DNA from: Apostichopus japonicus
Taxonomy: Eukaryota > Echinodermata > Holothuroidea > Aspidochirotida > Stichopodidae
Assembly (NCBI RefSeq): GCF_037975245.1
Contig: NC_092567.1
Location: 8,990,714-9,054,713, forward strand
Direction of reading: 5' to 3'
Length of the DNA: 64,000 nucleotides
In this document: positions 22,894 to 36,851 of the stretch, piece by piece
How the letters are laid out: each line of letters starts with the position of its first letter
Position numbering within the stretch: position 1 is the first letter of the stretch
Program-made: the position numbers and the translations under genes
Notes under the pieces: model-generated
Told to the model about the DNA's origin: nothing
What the model saw: the letters and a program-made list of their open reading frames with translations, nothing else
The model's database searches: none

Positions 22894-24900
22894 CCGGCGC
22901 GTAACCAGGATTTTCTAACCCGGGGGGGGGGGGGGGCGACTTACTATCCAAGCGGAGCGCCACTTTCAGTTGGAGCGCAGCGTACAAGAACATTTCTGGT
23001 TTTGATACCCCCCCCCCCCCCCACAGATCACCGGAAATGGCACTTCTCGGGCTTGAAAATGACCAACCAGATGTACACTTTTGTCTGAGAACCAAGTATT
23101 TCCCAATAGTTTTTGTTTTCATCCATAACCTATTTGAAGATTGTCACCAGTCGCACATCATGTTCGACCTCATCGCATCTTCTGTGAATCATTGATATTG
23201 AAGGTGATTCTACGTTGCGGCCCACAACACCCGTCAGCCCCACTTTTCAAGGTTGTAAGCCCATTATTTGTTCAGAGTTTGAAAATATTTCTCGTGAATA
23301 AATTCATTTCAAAACATACCCATAATGTTGCACAGAATTCCATCTATGGACAACCAATATAGATGAACCTTCTTCAACCCCTAACAGACTGGTCAAAATT
23401 GCACGAGTATAGGGGGAAGTATGATAAAGAATGTTTGTCAGGGAATTTCGAAAATTCAGACAATTAATTTAAGTAATTAAATTAATTGGTCTACAAATAT
23501 TAAAACCTAACGGCTGCTATTAAACTTGGCGGGGGGGGGGGGGGGCTGCAAATATGTTTGTGAAAATTTTGGCAATATGCTGAGACTTTTTCGGGCACCT
23601 ACTGAAAGGAAAATAAATTGCAATGATGCAGCTAAAGAAAATCAATAGAATAAAAAAAATCTCCTTGGTAATTAAAATAAAGTTCTTAGCTTGCCCGACT
23701 AATTTGCCATTTCGGTAATAACATGGCAAATGATTGTATGTAAATGGCATGCGGTGTAATAACCGATGCATGCCTATATGATATGTAAATGAACATGTTG
23801 CACGGGAAAAAAAATGATTATAATTTTCGGGCAAGTCGTAACAGCCCCCCTCCCCAATGAGATCGGGCTCCTTTGACTACACACATATAGACAATTTGGA
23901 GGTTGTTCATCCTGGAACGCCATTTTCTGTTCATACTCACTGATATGATATGATATCTGCTATTTGCTTTACAAATTTGAATAATTTAAATGAGACTGAA
24001 ATAAATAACTTTTATCTGTTTTATTGTGCAATGTCCCACATTCTTTTCATTTCCAAAGACGCACAGTTTCAAGTTCATTACACACTGAAAGGTTCGATTC
24101 TCTATCTGCCTTCGGTTTATGGAAGATCTTGCGATTTTAATCCCTTAATATCGCTAGATATTGCTAGATATCGCTAGATATTGCTAGATATACATACAGT
24201 ACAGTGTCCTTGGGATTTTTCAGGGCCTGATCTTGGGAAATTGCAAAATCGGAAGAGGTCACACTCCACGTAGGTTAGTGCACGACCTCTAGAGGTCACT
24301 AATACACAACCCCGATCACTTGTAAACGATGAAGTGGTGTGTTGCCGGATTTTGTCAAGGTCTTGGTACTATAGGCGAAGGTCATTAAATAAGTTTCGTA
24401 ACTCATCGGGAAGCGATTAGAGGGGTGGGCGTAGGGTTGTGGGGCGCGCGTTTTCATGCAAATGGGGACAATCTCAAGAAGAGATGCTCCCCCCCCCCCG
24501 CCCCGCCAATGATAAGCCCTTGGATCCACTACATTATATTCACAGGAGAATCGCCCAATTCTCCAATCGCATGCGAAATATATGTTTAGATTAATTGTAC
24601 GAGTTACGGTACTAGATGTTGGGTAACAATTAGCATTCAGGTCGGAGTGTATAACATTTAATCTATCGATGACAGTGTTGCATCGAAGGATACATGTCTA
24701 GTGCAGTTCGCATATAGATTAATACCGGAATGCGTCATGTTCCCGACGACTCGGTCGAGTTCTAGACCAGCCATAGTTGGTTTCATAGCACACTTGTGCA
24801 TTGTTTAAGGCGTCCATACACACATGCGTTATGATAGACCATATACATTGGTGAGAGAGTGTAAGGGGTAGGGTGAAACACACGCCCCTTCCGAAATATA
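22894..24900. mobile_element. Second copy of the 656-2321 element family
   Basis: The left end reads CCGGCGCGTAACCAGG, then a poly-G run, then the hairpin module at 22945-22990. Blocks to about 23990 follow 656-1570. A further block at 24735-24900 follows 1836-2060, including 'ggtcgagtt' and 'gcgttatgatagaccata'. The right boundary is unresolved. A 5-mer ATTAT flanks 22894 and recurs after 24532, but the homology continues beyond that point. Confidence 0.6.
24148..24192. repeat. 20-bp tandem, GATATTGCTAGATATCGCTA
   Basis: About four 10-base half-units alternating ATATTGCTAG and ATATCGCTAG. A small local tandem repeat. Confidence 0.8.
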
Positions 24901-27252
24901 CATTTTCAAGCGATACTCCTGTTGTTATGAACAACTGAATTTTCATCTGTTGATGTATAGTAAATATGCAAATGGATATGAAATACAAGGAAACACCTTG
25001 CCAAAAAATACTTGCGAATGTTTTTGTTACTACAATCCAAGGTGCGCATTATAGCCGTGGGATTGCGCGATTCACAATTTTATTTCAAATCCCGCAAGTC
25101 AAAAGTTGCCAAGACGGGATTTCCCGTAATAAATTTCAGCTCTCAACTTGAATTAAACATACATTATGGCTGTGACAGTGTAGCGATTCATCGCTAAACG
25201 ATCGCATTTGGAATAAACGTTTAGTAAAAAGCCGCGATTATTTTTGTTTTGTTATCCCGTCTATAATCCATCTTAACATCCCGTAAATATCCTTGCCAGT
25301 CTTTCCTTCTATAAATAAATGAATTAATAAAATATTGCAATTTTGAGTTTTCCAATATTTACGCATGCAGGAACGTATACATTAGCTGCAATGAGAAGAA
25401 AGCACTTGCTATGGACTACAGGGGTTAGCTGCTTGCTGACAACAAAGAGACGTGCACTAGACAAACTATGTTACTATAACAAACTATCCCCACAAATCAC
25501 CGACCAAATGGTAGACTAAAATCACAAAGAGTCAACATTGAAATCTAGTCTAACTATCTGTTTATTCGCTTAAATTGTGTCGCAGTTAGCCGGCACTAAA
25601 ATATTCACCGAATAATTTCGTTATTGCTGTTATCTTTGACCACATTGTAGTAAACAACAAGCCTAAGTCAATGGGGAAAGCTAGCCTAAGAATCTGCTTA
25701 TTTGCTCAAATTGTAAGGCAGTTGGCTGGAACTAAACTATCCATGGAATACTTTCATTATTACTGCTATCTTCGACCACATGCTAGCCTAACACCACATC
25801 GTTTTTTACACACACACACAAAACGTAGCCCTGTATACAACTTTCAATTAGCTATTGTTAGCAACAGTTTGGAAAGTATGTGCTATGTTTTGAAGAGGTA
25901 ATATAGTATCGTAAGTACACAGTTGCTGCTGCGATGGATTAAAGATTTCAAGTTTGAGTAGTTTTCACTGGTATAATATTTTCGTGTTCAGTGTTGAGTG
26001 ATTTTATCCACACAGGTAAAAGAACCATTACGAATGGCTAAAACTAGAAATAGTAAGCAATTAAAACAGCCATCTACACTACAAGAAAGTTATTTCATTA
26101 AAATAATCTTCCGCATTTGCGTGTATTGATTAATCAAAACATGAAATAGTGAATTTAAAGCACTCTCGTAGCAGTTACGAGATCCCCCCCCCCCCCTCTC
26201 TCTCAGAAAACGGGTACCCGTTTTGTGTGTTTTCGATTCGGGTACACGAATGTTCGGTCGGGTATCCGGGTAACCGACTCAGCCTATAGAATGTTCTTAC
26301 TCATTAATTAAAACAATTGCTCAAGAGAAAGTTTCATCCTTCGCTTGGATCAAGTAAATCATCATGGATGCAACTATGCTGCAGGCTTTGATAGTATCTG
26401 ATGAAAAAAAGGAATTATCGTTCGGAAATGGGATCACGTGATAATGACGATGATTTGTCTAGTCCTGTAGTGCCATAATTTAACTCAATAAAGTTATTCC
26501 AAATACATTTAGTCTCTTTCTAAGATCAATATTTAAATTATTAGTTTTCATTATCTTTGATGAAGTCACTAATGCGTTGTAATATAAAGCTGAATATCTT
26601 GATAACCGGGATAGCTTTACAAACATCAAGAGCAATCAAATGTTTCATTTCCCAGTACAATAACACTTTTTCTTCTTTGAACATTTTTTTTTTTTAAAGT
26701 GTTTAATTATGACTCTAGTGATTTGTGATGACGTCACTGATGTTGAGCGTTCTCTGATCTGTTCATCGTCTCATGGATTATTATTCTTGATCTGAGCATC
26801 GAGTACTCGACTATCATGATTTGGTTTCTTAATTTATAGTCCAAGATTCGTTTCTGTTTAAATGGGAGCATATGCTTTCATTAAAGATAATTAATCAGAT
26901 ATGTTAATGAGATGATAACAATTCCAACCTGATTGGTTTTATAACTAAGAGGATAATAGCTGTAAACTGATCAGATATAAAACCGAGATGATAATGATAG
27001 TAAACTGATCGGTAATCTTACAGAGATATAAGGATTGTAAACTGATCAGCTATATTATTGATATGATCATGATAGCAAACTAATAAGATCAAACTTAATG
27101 AATCAACTAGATTGATTACTCAGCTAATATGAAGTTATCATCGAGAGCCAACATAAATCTCGTGAATATAATGTTTATGATTTCATTCCAGACCAACAAA
27201 TATTAAGTGTTCACTTATTATTAACATATCTCTCTTTTATGTTTTTCATCAG
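24901..27252. other. Intron sequence with small repeats only
   Basis: Contains a perfect 18-base palindrome AAAACGGGTACCCGTTTT at 26207-26224 after a poly-C run, a TCACGTGA at 26434, a TGACGTCA at 26729, and four imperfect units built on GTAAACTGATCAG at about 26948-27085. It ends in 'tttttcatcag' before the exon at 27253. No other gene is supported. Confidence 0.5.
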
Positions 27253-27314
27253 TTTGGAATAATATCGGATATCGCAATAATCGTCGTCTGAATCTAGAAA
27301 CCGGTCAATGGCAG
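27253..27314 (+). CDS. Coding exon 2 (of those seen) of the unrecognised gene
   Basis: The exon is 62 bases, bounded by 'tttttcatcag' and 'gtaaag'. With the G carried from the previous exon it reads VWNNIGYRNNRR, then LNLETGQWQ, and ends in phase 0. Basic and asparagine-rich, with one RR pair. The next exon at 33438 begins in phase 0, which is consistent. The residues are not recognised as part of a named domain. Confidence 0.65.
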
Positions 27315-27539
27315 GTAAAGAGTTTGATCACCTTTCATTCAGCTATTGCTTATAATGGAACTCTGGTCAGCTTGTTTGCGTTATGCTACCCTAGCATTGT
27401 TTTCAGTCCTCAATAAGTGTAAACAAATCAATGTAGTGATACATTATCTGTGAAGTTAAGTGTTGCTGGTAAATGTTAGAAGTTCTGACGTCAAGAAAGA
27501 ATTTTCAGATACTTTCCTGTTCGTACTCCCAAGGGGTGG

Positions 27540-29400
27540 GGGGGTGGTGAGAGCAGATGGAATGTTGCGTGCGAACATGGTCTAAATTAATCTCATTAGT
27601 TCTGTATTGACACATCCGTACAATTTCCATGTCAGTTTGATATTTCAAACATATAGTTATAGCTAAAAAATGACTTTGGACAGGTTTGCGAAATATTGAC
27701 ACATGTTGACACATATTAACACATGCCGTTTTATTAATATTCGAGGTTGTGAATTTGCATCCAATAAACTTCACGTTTATTCTGAAATTAAACCGTAGAA
27801 TGTTATGAATCATATTAAACAGGTCTGTTCTTGTAATTTCTGTATAATTATTCATCATAACACATAACAACAGTCGTAACAGTCCGTTTAACTGACCATG
27901 TATCTTACTGTAGCTGCTCCCTGGTTTTAACTGGTCATGTTTAGGTTTTTAGCTGTTTCTGTTGGTGTGAGACGTGGGTCTTCCATGCAGCATTATAACA
28001 CTAACAGATATATTACTTTAAAATGTTTGTCTTGGTTCAGGTAATTACTAATCAAGTTAAATTTAACCATTTCTATGGTACTCTGCGAATTGGTCAATTG
28101 CACATGATGGTGATGGGGAAAATTTGGAAGGTAGTAATAGGAACAGATATATGTGGAATTTGGCTCTAAAACATATTTTAAATTGATTTCTCTACTTTCG
28201 TATTGTTTAACTCAAATAATGTTGATAATTACGTCAAGGCGTAAACGTTTTAATAATATTAAATAAAGCTACATGCTACTTATAGGTAATAACGTTGACC
28301 AACCCATATAATATTCACACATAACTGGATAGCCCTGCTACTAATTAAGATATATAAATAGGTTGTATCAATCACATGAGTGCTACTTATAAGTGAGTTA
28401 TTTATCGTTTAATCAGATTCAGACAAGACTGTGTGTCCCACAAATTATTTGTCATGTTTATTTGTATTTTTCCAAATTTGTAATCTCTCTGCCTACTCTC
28501 ATCTTTCATGGTGTGATTTTTGGTAAAATAAATTAACATTATGTTTTCAAGGTTCTTATCTTTCCTTTTACGGCTAAGTTTGTTACCAGCAGATTGTAGC
28601 AAAAACAACACAAAATACAGAAGCTAGAAATATTCATTATGGTATTCTTCCTTGTGAATTAAATATTGCTAATAAATAAACGTTGTTGCTTAGAAAGCCC
28701 TAGGGGATTTAAAGGATCACTTGCTTAAATTATGATTTATCCAGATTAGTGCATCGTCACTGACATACGTGTGTGGGTCCAAGCAGGCTTATAAATATAA
28801 TGAAAGGACGGGTCTGGTTTTCATTTGAAACCAATAAACCCTGGTATATTGTTCTGAATGGTAATGCTTGACATGGTCTTGGTCATTTGTATATAGGAAA
28901 GGAAGAGGAGGTATTTTAATTACTGACATTGCCAGGGTTCCAGTCTAATACTCTTTTATCTTGGGAGGGTGGGGGAGGGGGACTTATGGTATTGGTGTAA
29001 AATGGGAATAAATTAGAAAACACAAAGAAACTATCTCTGTAGTATACTGTGTAGCTCTACTAACCCGCTTCTTTGTTATCTTGTACGGTTACCATGGTAA
29101 CCAAAACATATGCAATCACTTGATAAAGTATGAATATAAGACAAATATTCGTATTATTTCCCGCGTATTTTGAACAGACACAAATATACATACATAAGAC
29201 TATTTTGAAGGAGTCAGGATCCGGGGTGGGGAGGGGGGGGGTTTGGAGTGGAGTTGTTCCAACAACGGTATAGCCGGTAACTGATAATCTGATTTAAATA
29301 TTCATAATTTGCCATCGGTTACTTGTTTATTATATATTGATAATTATCTTCAAGTGTTAAGGATAATTTATTGCCACACCCGGACCTTCCAGCCTCATTC
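27540..29400. repeat. Intronic duplication block 1
   Basis: Shares diverged blocks with 29850-30440 and 31780-32350. Examples are the 'aaaccgtagaatgtt' block (27790 and 29874), the 'ccagcagattgtagcaaaaacaacaca' neighbourhood (28587 and 30402), the 'gcaggcttataa' block (28783 and 31828) and the 'ttcaagtg' block (29350 and 32311). The 121-residue frame on the - strand at 27505-27870 lies here and has no independent support. Confidence 0.65.
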
Positions 29401-29849
29401 ATTACTTATTGTTAGTGTCTAGGATTGGGTGGATAGTTAAGGGCGTTAAATAATATAGGAACAAACCACGTTAACTTTTATATCAAGTTTATTCCAAACA
29501 TAGAAAGAAGCTTATTAAAATCTGGAAGTGCACAGAAATACATATCTTTAATATATATTGTTGAGATAAAAGTATGTGGATAAATCACAAGCATTGGTAT
29601 GATCATTAATAACTGGGCATAGCATTTCAACATTTAGTAGAACACTAGTAGCGGGTATGACTTTACACAACATCATTGACATAACCGACGCTGCTTAACG
29701 TTTCCAACATACCACTATAAATCCTCGTGAAACATTGGTATTATTCTTCTGAACCAAAACTTAATAAAAATCAATGACATTAACAAATATCTTAATCAAA
29801 TAATATCTCCACCTAAATGAATGCACTGAACATATCCCGCTTTTACGTC

Positions 29850-30440
29850 ACCATCTCGATGTACATTAAATATGAAACCGTAGAATGTTGTCAATCATGT
29901 TGCACCGTTCTTGTTTATGTTCATTTAATTTCGGGGCAAATGTTCATCATATCACATACAGTTGTCGTGAAAACAGGCCGTTTAGCCGACCCTGTAGCTA
30001 ACTGTAGCTGCCCTTGCATATATTTGTCTTTGTATCAGGCTCACTGGATTTCCCTGGTTATGGTCATTCTCTTCTTTTCTCTGGTGTAAGGAGAATTTGG
30101 TCTCCATTATATAAAGCTGCCTATTACGTCATAGTTTGTAAATTGACCAAGCTGTGAAATATTCGAAGAATTAATGGATACCCTGCAACTTACTAAGATA
30201 TTTAGATATGTTGTCACAATCACGTGACTGCTCATGATTAGTGAATTATTTGTCGTTCAACTAGATTTAGACAACTTGTGTCCCATAAATTTATTGTCAT
30301 AGATATTTGTTTGTTAGAAAACTTACTTTAATCTTCACAGGTGGACTGAAGTAACATTATGTTTCAAGTTCTACTCATTCCCTTAACGGTCAAGTTTGCT
30401 ACCAGCAGATTGTAGCAAAAACAACACAAAGTACAGAAAT
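29850..30440. repeat. Intronic duplication block 2
   Basis: Diverged second copy of 27770-28620 in the same orientation, offset by roughly 1.8-2.1 kb with many small insertions and deletions. The copies look old. Confidence 0.65.
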
Positions 30441-31779
30441 GCACTTTTTTGGGGCAAGATATGAGGATTGTGTAAATTTCTGTTGGCATTTACTAAAATA
30501 CCTCTACGTGCAGGATACAATGGGTGTCCCATACGAATAGTTCATGTATTCCCAATTAATAGGAATTGTCCAATCAAAACGCTTAAAGGAATAGTTAGTT
30601 AACGGAAGAGATGTAAATGTTGCAGATTATAATGATGAGGATTTTTAATCTGATCATTTTTTAAAAATTTTTTTATGATACACCGTTATTGATAAAATAA
30701 TTATACCTCTCGATCAAAATGGTATAAGCAATGCTATATCTGAAACCTTTGACGATGTCATAAGAGGGATTTGTCTTAAGTAGAGACTAAGGTGATTTAA
30801 AATACGACTGTCTGGTATAACAGCCAACACATAGTTATATACAGTAGTCTATTTTGCTATAGGTATTATGTTGCAGTCGCTACGGACTAAGACATGTTTG
30901 TTTACATGGATGAAAGTGCTACAGTATGCATAGCTATAGAGACTTCAAACTAGTCTTGGTGATTATTCTAACTGTAAGATATTGACATAATTTTTTTAAT
31001 TTTTTTTTATTAGATTTGTTTTAAAGTGTTACAGATCAGTGAGGTATGGAACATTAGTATGTAATACAGGTCACGGTAGGACAGAGCGTTAATCTAGGAT
31101 GATTTTCATTTTACCCGACATTTTTTAAATGGGCGCAATCGTACGTGTCGTGATGATATTAAAAGGTTTTATCACCCTTCTATCATCCTAATCTTGGAGG
31201 GGGGGGGCTATGTCCCCAAACTGAAGTAACGAAAATATATTTAAAGATCAATTGGGAATTGTCTAACGACGAGGAGTTATTTCTCCAGGATGTATATATA
31301 TATATATTTTGTACAATACAACATATACGTTAGAAACCTTGTGACGAGGTTGGTACAAATAAATGAAAATAAATGAAGTCTCCCTTCCACGCTCGTACTC
31401 CAGCACTTTCATCCTATTTCCTAATTATTGTTGTCCTTCTCTCTCTGCATGTAGACCCCTATGTGCTCTCCTTATATACAAGTTAGTGCCTCGTGAATCA
31501 ATGAATATTCTTAAGATAGAGAATATTGAAACAGATAAAAACATATAAAGCGAAATGAATCTATCGTGCTTCCATTGTCTCTCTTCCACACCGTCTCAGT
31601 CAAAAAATGTTTTATTGGTGAAAATATCGATGCATACTTTACATCTCTAGAATCTTAACGTTGTGATGTCACTATACGCAGCAATGCAACAGTTAGTAAA
31701 TGTTACTCAGTTCCAGTAGTTTGAGTTGTAATGGGATTTGAGGGATCCATATTGATTATATTTCATTATCGCTTTAGAT
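30441..31779. other. Intron sequence, nothing recognised
   Basis: AT-rich sequence with a small (TA)n run near 31291 and a poly-G run near 31197. No supported gene. Confidence 0.5.
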
Positions 31780-32350
31780 CAATGTATATATTTTTTTTCG
31801 TGACTGATATGAATGTCTGGGTCCTAGCAGGCTTATAATATGAAAGGGCATATCTGGGTTTAACTTGAAACTAAGAAACAGATGGATTTGTTATGTAGGA
31901 TTCATCAACTTAATCTACTTTAACATACTAGGAAAATTAAAGGAGAGGTGACTACTTAAAAGTGAAACTAAAAGATTAAATGTAAGGTTTTTATTTAATT
32001 TTCAAGAAACGTACCATCCTCTTTGTACCATCCTCTTTATGTACAGTTCTATGAATAAGCAGCAGCATTATGATACCAAAAAAAAAAAGGCAACGGTGAA
32101 TCTGAAATAATAGTGTTTTTAAAATATTTGTATTATTTCTTTCGTCTTTTGAATAACTGATAAATACAATTTCAAACAAAAATAATATTTCGAAAGAGCT
32201 AAGGCCCGAGTGGGATGACAAGGGGGGGGGGGGTGTTCAAATACCTGGTAATGTGGCTGATTTTGTAAAATTTACCACCCGGCAAATTAACTATTGTATC
32301 TTCATAGTTATATTCAAGTGCTGACGATAATATAATGTTACTTCCGGGCC
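31780..32350. repeat. Intronic duplication block 3
   Basis: Carries the 'gcaggcttataa' and 'ttcaagtg...cttccgggcc' blocks in the same order as 28783-29400, with a poly-G run between them in both. The match is diverged but collinear. Confidence 0.5.
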
Positions 32351-32445
32351 TTGTATCCTCACATGGTTCCTATTGTTCTTAGTACTTAATTTCTAACAGA
32401 ACCATTCAATATATTGGTATGTTATAGTATAAGAAACACTCTGAT

Positions 32446-32640
32446 GTGGTAGAGTCCAAATATTCTTTATTCAGAGCCAAGTTTGAGACCACTTGGTTCG
32501 AATATGGCACTCTCGAGTCCGAACAGAGTTCTATAAAGTATATGAGCAATCCAAATCAAGTCCAGCAGGTGGATTCTGCCAATACTAGTCTAATAGACAC
32601 ACAGGTCGCATCGGTTACACAAACCCAATATATTCCTTAA
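32446..32640 (+). other. Open frame of unclear status (64 codons)
   Basis: A frame beginning MVESKYSLFRAK and ending QTQYIP, with protein-like composition (S, Q, T, V rich) and a TAA just before 'tttacag'. It is inside an intron of the main gene and has no splice signal at its left edge. It could be a gene fragment or a chance frame, and no family was recognised. Confidence 0.15.
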
Positions 32641-33130
32641 TTTACAGACCGTCGCTTCCTGGTCTAAATTTTCCTTGTCTAACGTTGAGCAGAGAGAGTC
32701 AACTATTGGAAAACTGATTATGTGCGCATGTGTAACTTTCATTTAAACATACACACACCCAGGGTAAATTTAGAAAGAAAAAATCTGTGCAGGGATTATA
32801 TATTTTATGATTTTTTTAAAGGTTAACAGATCTACAGTAGTCTATTTAATTCTCCCCTTGTGTCTCTTATTTGATTTGTTCATCATACATGTACATTTCC
32901 CAAACTGTCATGGTTATCTCTTCACGATCAACCAATACGATAAAAACAGAATATCTAAGACGGAGGGGGAAGGGGCTACTCAATATTTTGCTTTATTTTT
33001 GCATCATTACATCGATCCAATAACGATATTCTGGGGTCTATCTTTGAATACTGTCATCTTTTTCCTCCTTGTCATCTTCTCTGTCGTTCATGGTATTTAT
33101 CTGATCATCTTAGTGAGAAGCTCATCATTA

Positions 33131-33158
33131 TGACGTCACTCAGTGTTTGATGACGTCA
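33131..33158. promoter_or_regulatory. Two CRE palindromes 20 bp apart
   Basis: TGACGTCA occurs at 33131-33138 and 33151-33158, about 280 bases upstream of the exon at 33438. TGACGTCA is the classical CREB/ATF site. The 20-base spacing puts both on nearly the same helix face. Function is inferred only. Confidence 0.3.
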
Positions 33159-33437
33159 CTGTCTTTATGGGCGGGTTTAAAACTAACTATGTCTTCCTTG
33201 TAAAGCTGATGTTTACTCATGTTATTAAGTCCGTGCATCTTACATGGACGAGTCTATCTCCTTTATTGACTTTAATGTGTTCAATGAAGATGTGCGTTTA
33301 CCTCTCAGGAGTAGTTTACTGTGATATTTGTGAAGATATATCATTCTAATTTATAAATTTTTTGCTTCGCCATGTTATATTTTCCTGAAATTCATTTTCA
33401 AAATCTCATGAATATATAATATTTCTCTTCCTTTCAG

Positions 33438-33473
33438 GCCTGTGACAAAAGGGGCAATCTACCAGGAGAAGAG
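33438..33473 (+). CDS. Coding exon 3 (of those seen), 36-base microexon
   Basis: Bounded by 'cttcctttcag' and a consensus GAG|GTAAGA donor. Twelve codons in phase 0 read ACDKRGNLPGEE. It contains the only cysteine seen in the recovered protein and a KR pair. Its 36-base length, divisible by three, would allow in-frame skipping. Confidence 0.65.
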
Positions 33474-36400
33474 GTAAGAGAGACAAAGATTAATGTTCCT
33501 GTTAATTAGTAACGGTAATTTTAATAACAGACAAAGAGGTATAAATTAATGTTGAACAAAGAAATAAGACAAAAGAGTATTAGACTTTGTTTTTCATCAG
33601 GAGGAAAAGATTTATAACTGTCGTGCATCGAACAGGGAATTTAGATAGGCCAGCTACAAGTTTATACCTCGTACTGGTGATAGCACTGTTCTCAAAGTCA
33701 AGTTTAGATGCGGCCTAAATAATCTTCCTTTCGCACACACAGTCAGAGAAATGGTAAACAAAGAAACGGATAGACTTTTAAATACTACAAGGTTTAGTCC
33801 GATGTTATGGAGCGTTACAAGCTTCACACAATATTGGAATTTAACTTTTAAACTGTCAATCCCCTCCCTTCGGCAGATGCTTAATGATTATTTTATTTCA
33901 CTCTGCTGATGTGCATATCATAATTCTTTAGCAATTCAAAAAGTATCAAGAGGATATTTTAAATTTCTTGTAGAAAATCCTTTGTTCATTAATTTCTCCG
34001 TGAATTTTTTTTTCACAGTTTGTTAACCGGGAAAGGAACTGATAAAAAAGAAAATGAACATTTTGAATCTCACTTTTATAGGGTAACAGTTTTCTCTACA
34101 CACAAAGGGCTAACTGTGGAAGTCTATACTCATATCTAACCATAAATCTCTACTCCGGTATTTTTTTCATATAATAAAATCATTAGAATCATTCCCTGGG
34201 GTCGGGGAGGGGTTTGGCCGGTTTAGGAGGGTATCCGTTCGGTAATAGCATCATGAATCATTGTGAAACGAGAGCATATACTGTGTCATAAAAACACTAA
34301 CTCGGAGCGAACTGTTGTTATATGACATATAAGGAACATTGTAAAAATGAACGGTTGATGTTTTAGTGACTGAGTGATGACGTCATACCGTAATCCCTTA
34401 CAGAGTGGATTAAATGGAGGAGGGGAGCAAGAAGTAAGTTCCAGTTCAGGTCTGTTTATATAAAAGACATGAACACAACGGTGAAGGTAGCTAACGACAC
34501 TATAGTGATTTGGATGAAGTTGCATGCATGAGAGTTGACTCTTCCAACATAAACTTAAAAAATACATTTATTGATCAATATACTTCCCAAATGTGTGTCA
34601 GTTCAAAGCCTCAAGTAATATTTCGAGATGATTTACGCTGGTTCATATCTCAATTAATTTACTATTTATCAGCACAACCTGGTACAGTTAATTTTTTTAC
34701 GGTAGTTTTTAGTCTGTTTTTTTTTTGCAAAATGAAAGCCAATTTATGGATATTGTACCAAACCTTTCTAATGTTAGTCAAAATGAGCTAGCAATGAATT
34801 ACAATTTTACATTATTTTTCCTCTACATGAAATTTTATTTTGAAAAATAAATGAAAACATTGATCATTAACATGTCGTTGCCTAAACACATTTACAAACA
34901 GGTGACACATATAACACCAACTAAGGAGGTTCCATTTTTTTAATTCAGTTTGTTACATTATATGTCTGACTTATCCAGCTAACAAATAATGTTCTTATGG
35001 GCGTTTAGTATAATGTCAATGTTTGTTCAGAAAGAACATAAGAGCTGATTTCTAGGCACGTTTTATATTTCTTCGTAGGGCTCATTTAAATTATTTTCAA
35101 ATACGACGTTACAGTACACGTGCAGCTAAGGTGTATTAATGCTACATTAGCATTGCATATAAATTGTAATAAGGGAAATTGGGTGTGTATACTCACCATG
35201 CAGGCGACGTGATGAAGTATTTCTCCTGAAAGGCAGATAACTAGCGGCTCGTAGTTCCACTGTCCAAGGCGGTGGAAGGGGGGAAGGATTCGTAGGACTA
35301 AATTGTTTAAAAGTAGAGTATGTTACCCAAAGTTAGATGAAAATTTCAATTAACCCCACCCCATCCCTCTTCATGGACGTCTTTTGTCCATCAACTTTCT
35401 TCGGCGAAGTGTAAGAAGTCACTCATAGTAGAATCGTTTTAATACATCTTGACATATGGGGTCTGTAGAAATATTAGACAAAACGGTAAGGTGTAACCAT
35501 TGAGATACAGGAACAATATTAATTAATTACCTAGATATATAGCTATTTTCATGTTAATGTATAAAGGAAGCAAATTGCCCTTGGACGTCGAACATTAACC
35601 CGTCAAAACGTTTACAATACTTTCATAAACATCGGTCAGTTTAACCCTTCAACGTCCGGATTACCTTTCATTTTGAATTATGAAACGCTAAACTGATACT
35701 GTACAGAGAAACTAACAATATAGTAAGAAATAAAAGCAGGTAATTCCTGTTTTACGAGACATTCATTTTGACTAGTTATGCGACTCATATAATATGGTTA
35801 ACACTGGATTCACGTTCATTGTAAAGTCAAAACAATAGAGCGAAAAACGAGCAAATAAAACATAAATCTGTCAATAATTTGCATCACGTGACACCAAACG
35901 TGTTTGCAGTGCGTATTGTCTACAATGTGTTACAGCTTCAAAGTATCTTGATATCTCGTTCATCGTTCCGGACTTGTAAGAAAGTAATCTGGCTTTCAAT
36001 TTCTTGTTTTGACAGGGTTTTCATGTTGATCCTCTTTGTCCAAACAAAACATATCGTTGTCTCTTCTTAACTCACTATTACTATCTCTTCAAATTCTCCC
36101 ATCTCTCCCATCTCTCTCATCTCTCTCAACAAAAACAAAACGAGATCAAGTCTAACTGTTACTACCAGCAAACTAACAGGTTTCCATAATACGGTTCTTT
36201 GGTAACAAGAGTTGCGCAGATGCTTCGGGGAGGGTACAGGAGTCTATTATGATCGCGAATTATTTTTCGGAACAGTGATTTTCTATCACTATAGTTATGT
36301 ATATGTTCGCATTGGGGTCCCGGGATGCATCGAATACTTTTAAAACCTAATTTCAGAAGTTTTTTTAAAGGAATTGTCTGGTGGAAGATTTTGATACATT

Positions 36401-36851
36401 GTCCTTGTAATTATTATTTTTCTCTTTCTAACCATGTAAAAATTGTCCCCATTCGACATTTTCTTCTTGTAGAAATCTGGTTTTCAAATTCACCAGTTTC
36501 TCACCAAAAGTACCGTTTGTTCGAACGCTTCAATATGGTGATTGACGTAGTGCTTGCAGATAGGCAAAACAGGCGACTTGAAGTTAGCACTCCCAATTCC
36601 GCAGCAAATTAACTCACGTGTAAGCACATTGGATTGCCTCATATATATAACGTACATACTCGCGAACGTATATACTACGATGCTCAGTTGGTGTACTTGT
36701 ATAGAGTTACACATAGTACACTCACACTCAAACCACAGTTCATTAACTGTTCTTCGAAATCGCTGAAATAAAATTCACGGATCAAATTAACAGTAAAAGG
36801 AAACTTGTAAAGTATTCGTTAAACCGAAAGATGAAACTTGGCGGGATCGAT

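Larger units (their letters stand above)
8170..27252 (+). other. Intron of about 19.1 kb, repeat-filled
   Basis: Inferred intron between the exons at 8093-8169 and 27253-27314. It contains the duplicated 2.2-kb repeat, the GGACGATTCCC minisatellite, ACGT arrays, two palindromic minisatellites and most of the hAT-like elements. No additional exon was recognised inside it. Confidence 0.5.
27315..33437 (+). other. Intron of about 6.1 kb
   Basis: Inferred intron. It is largely occupied by diverged duplicated blocks, listed separately. No exon was recognised inside. Confidence 0.5.

Noticed and set aside
22894-24532. Complete element with 5-bp duplication ATTAT
   Set aside because: AT-rich 5-mers match easily and homology to the other copy continues past 24532, so the right end is not there.
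27505-27870. 121-codon frame on the - strand
   Set aside because: Lies in a duplicated non-coding block; the paralogous block at 29.85 kb does not keep the frame.
32480-32510. tRNA gene (GGTTCGAAT word)
   Set aside because: No matching A box, stems or anticodon arm could be drawn around it.
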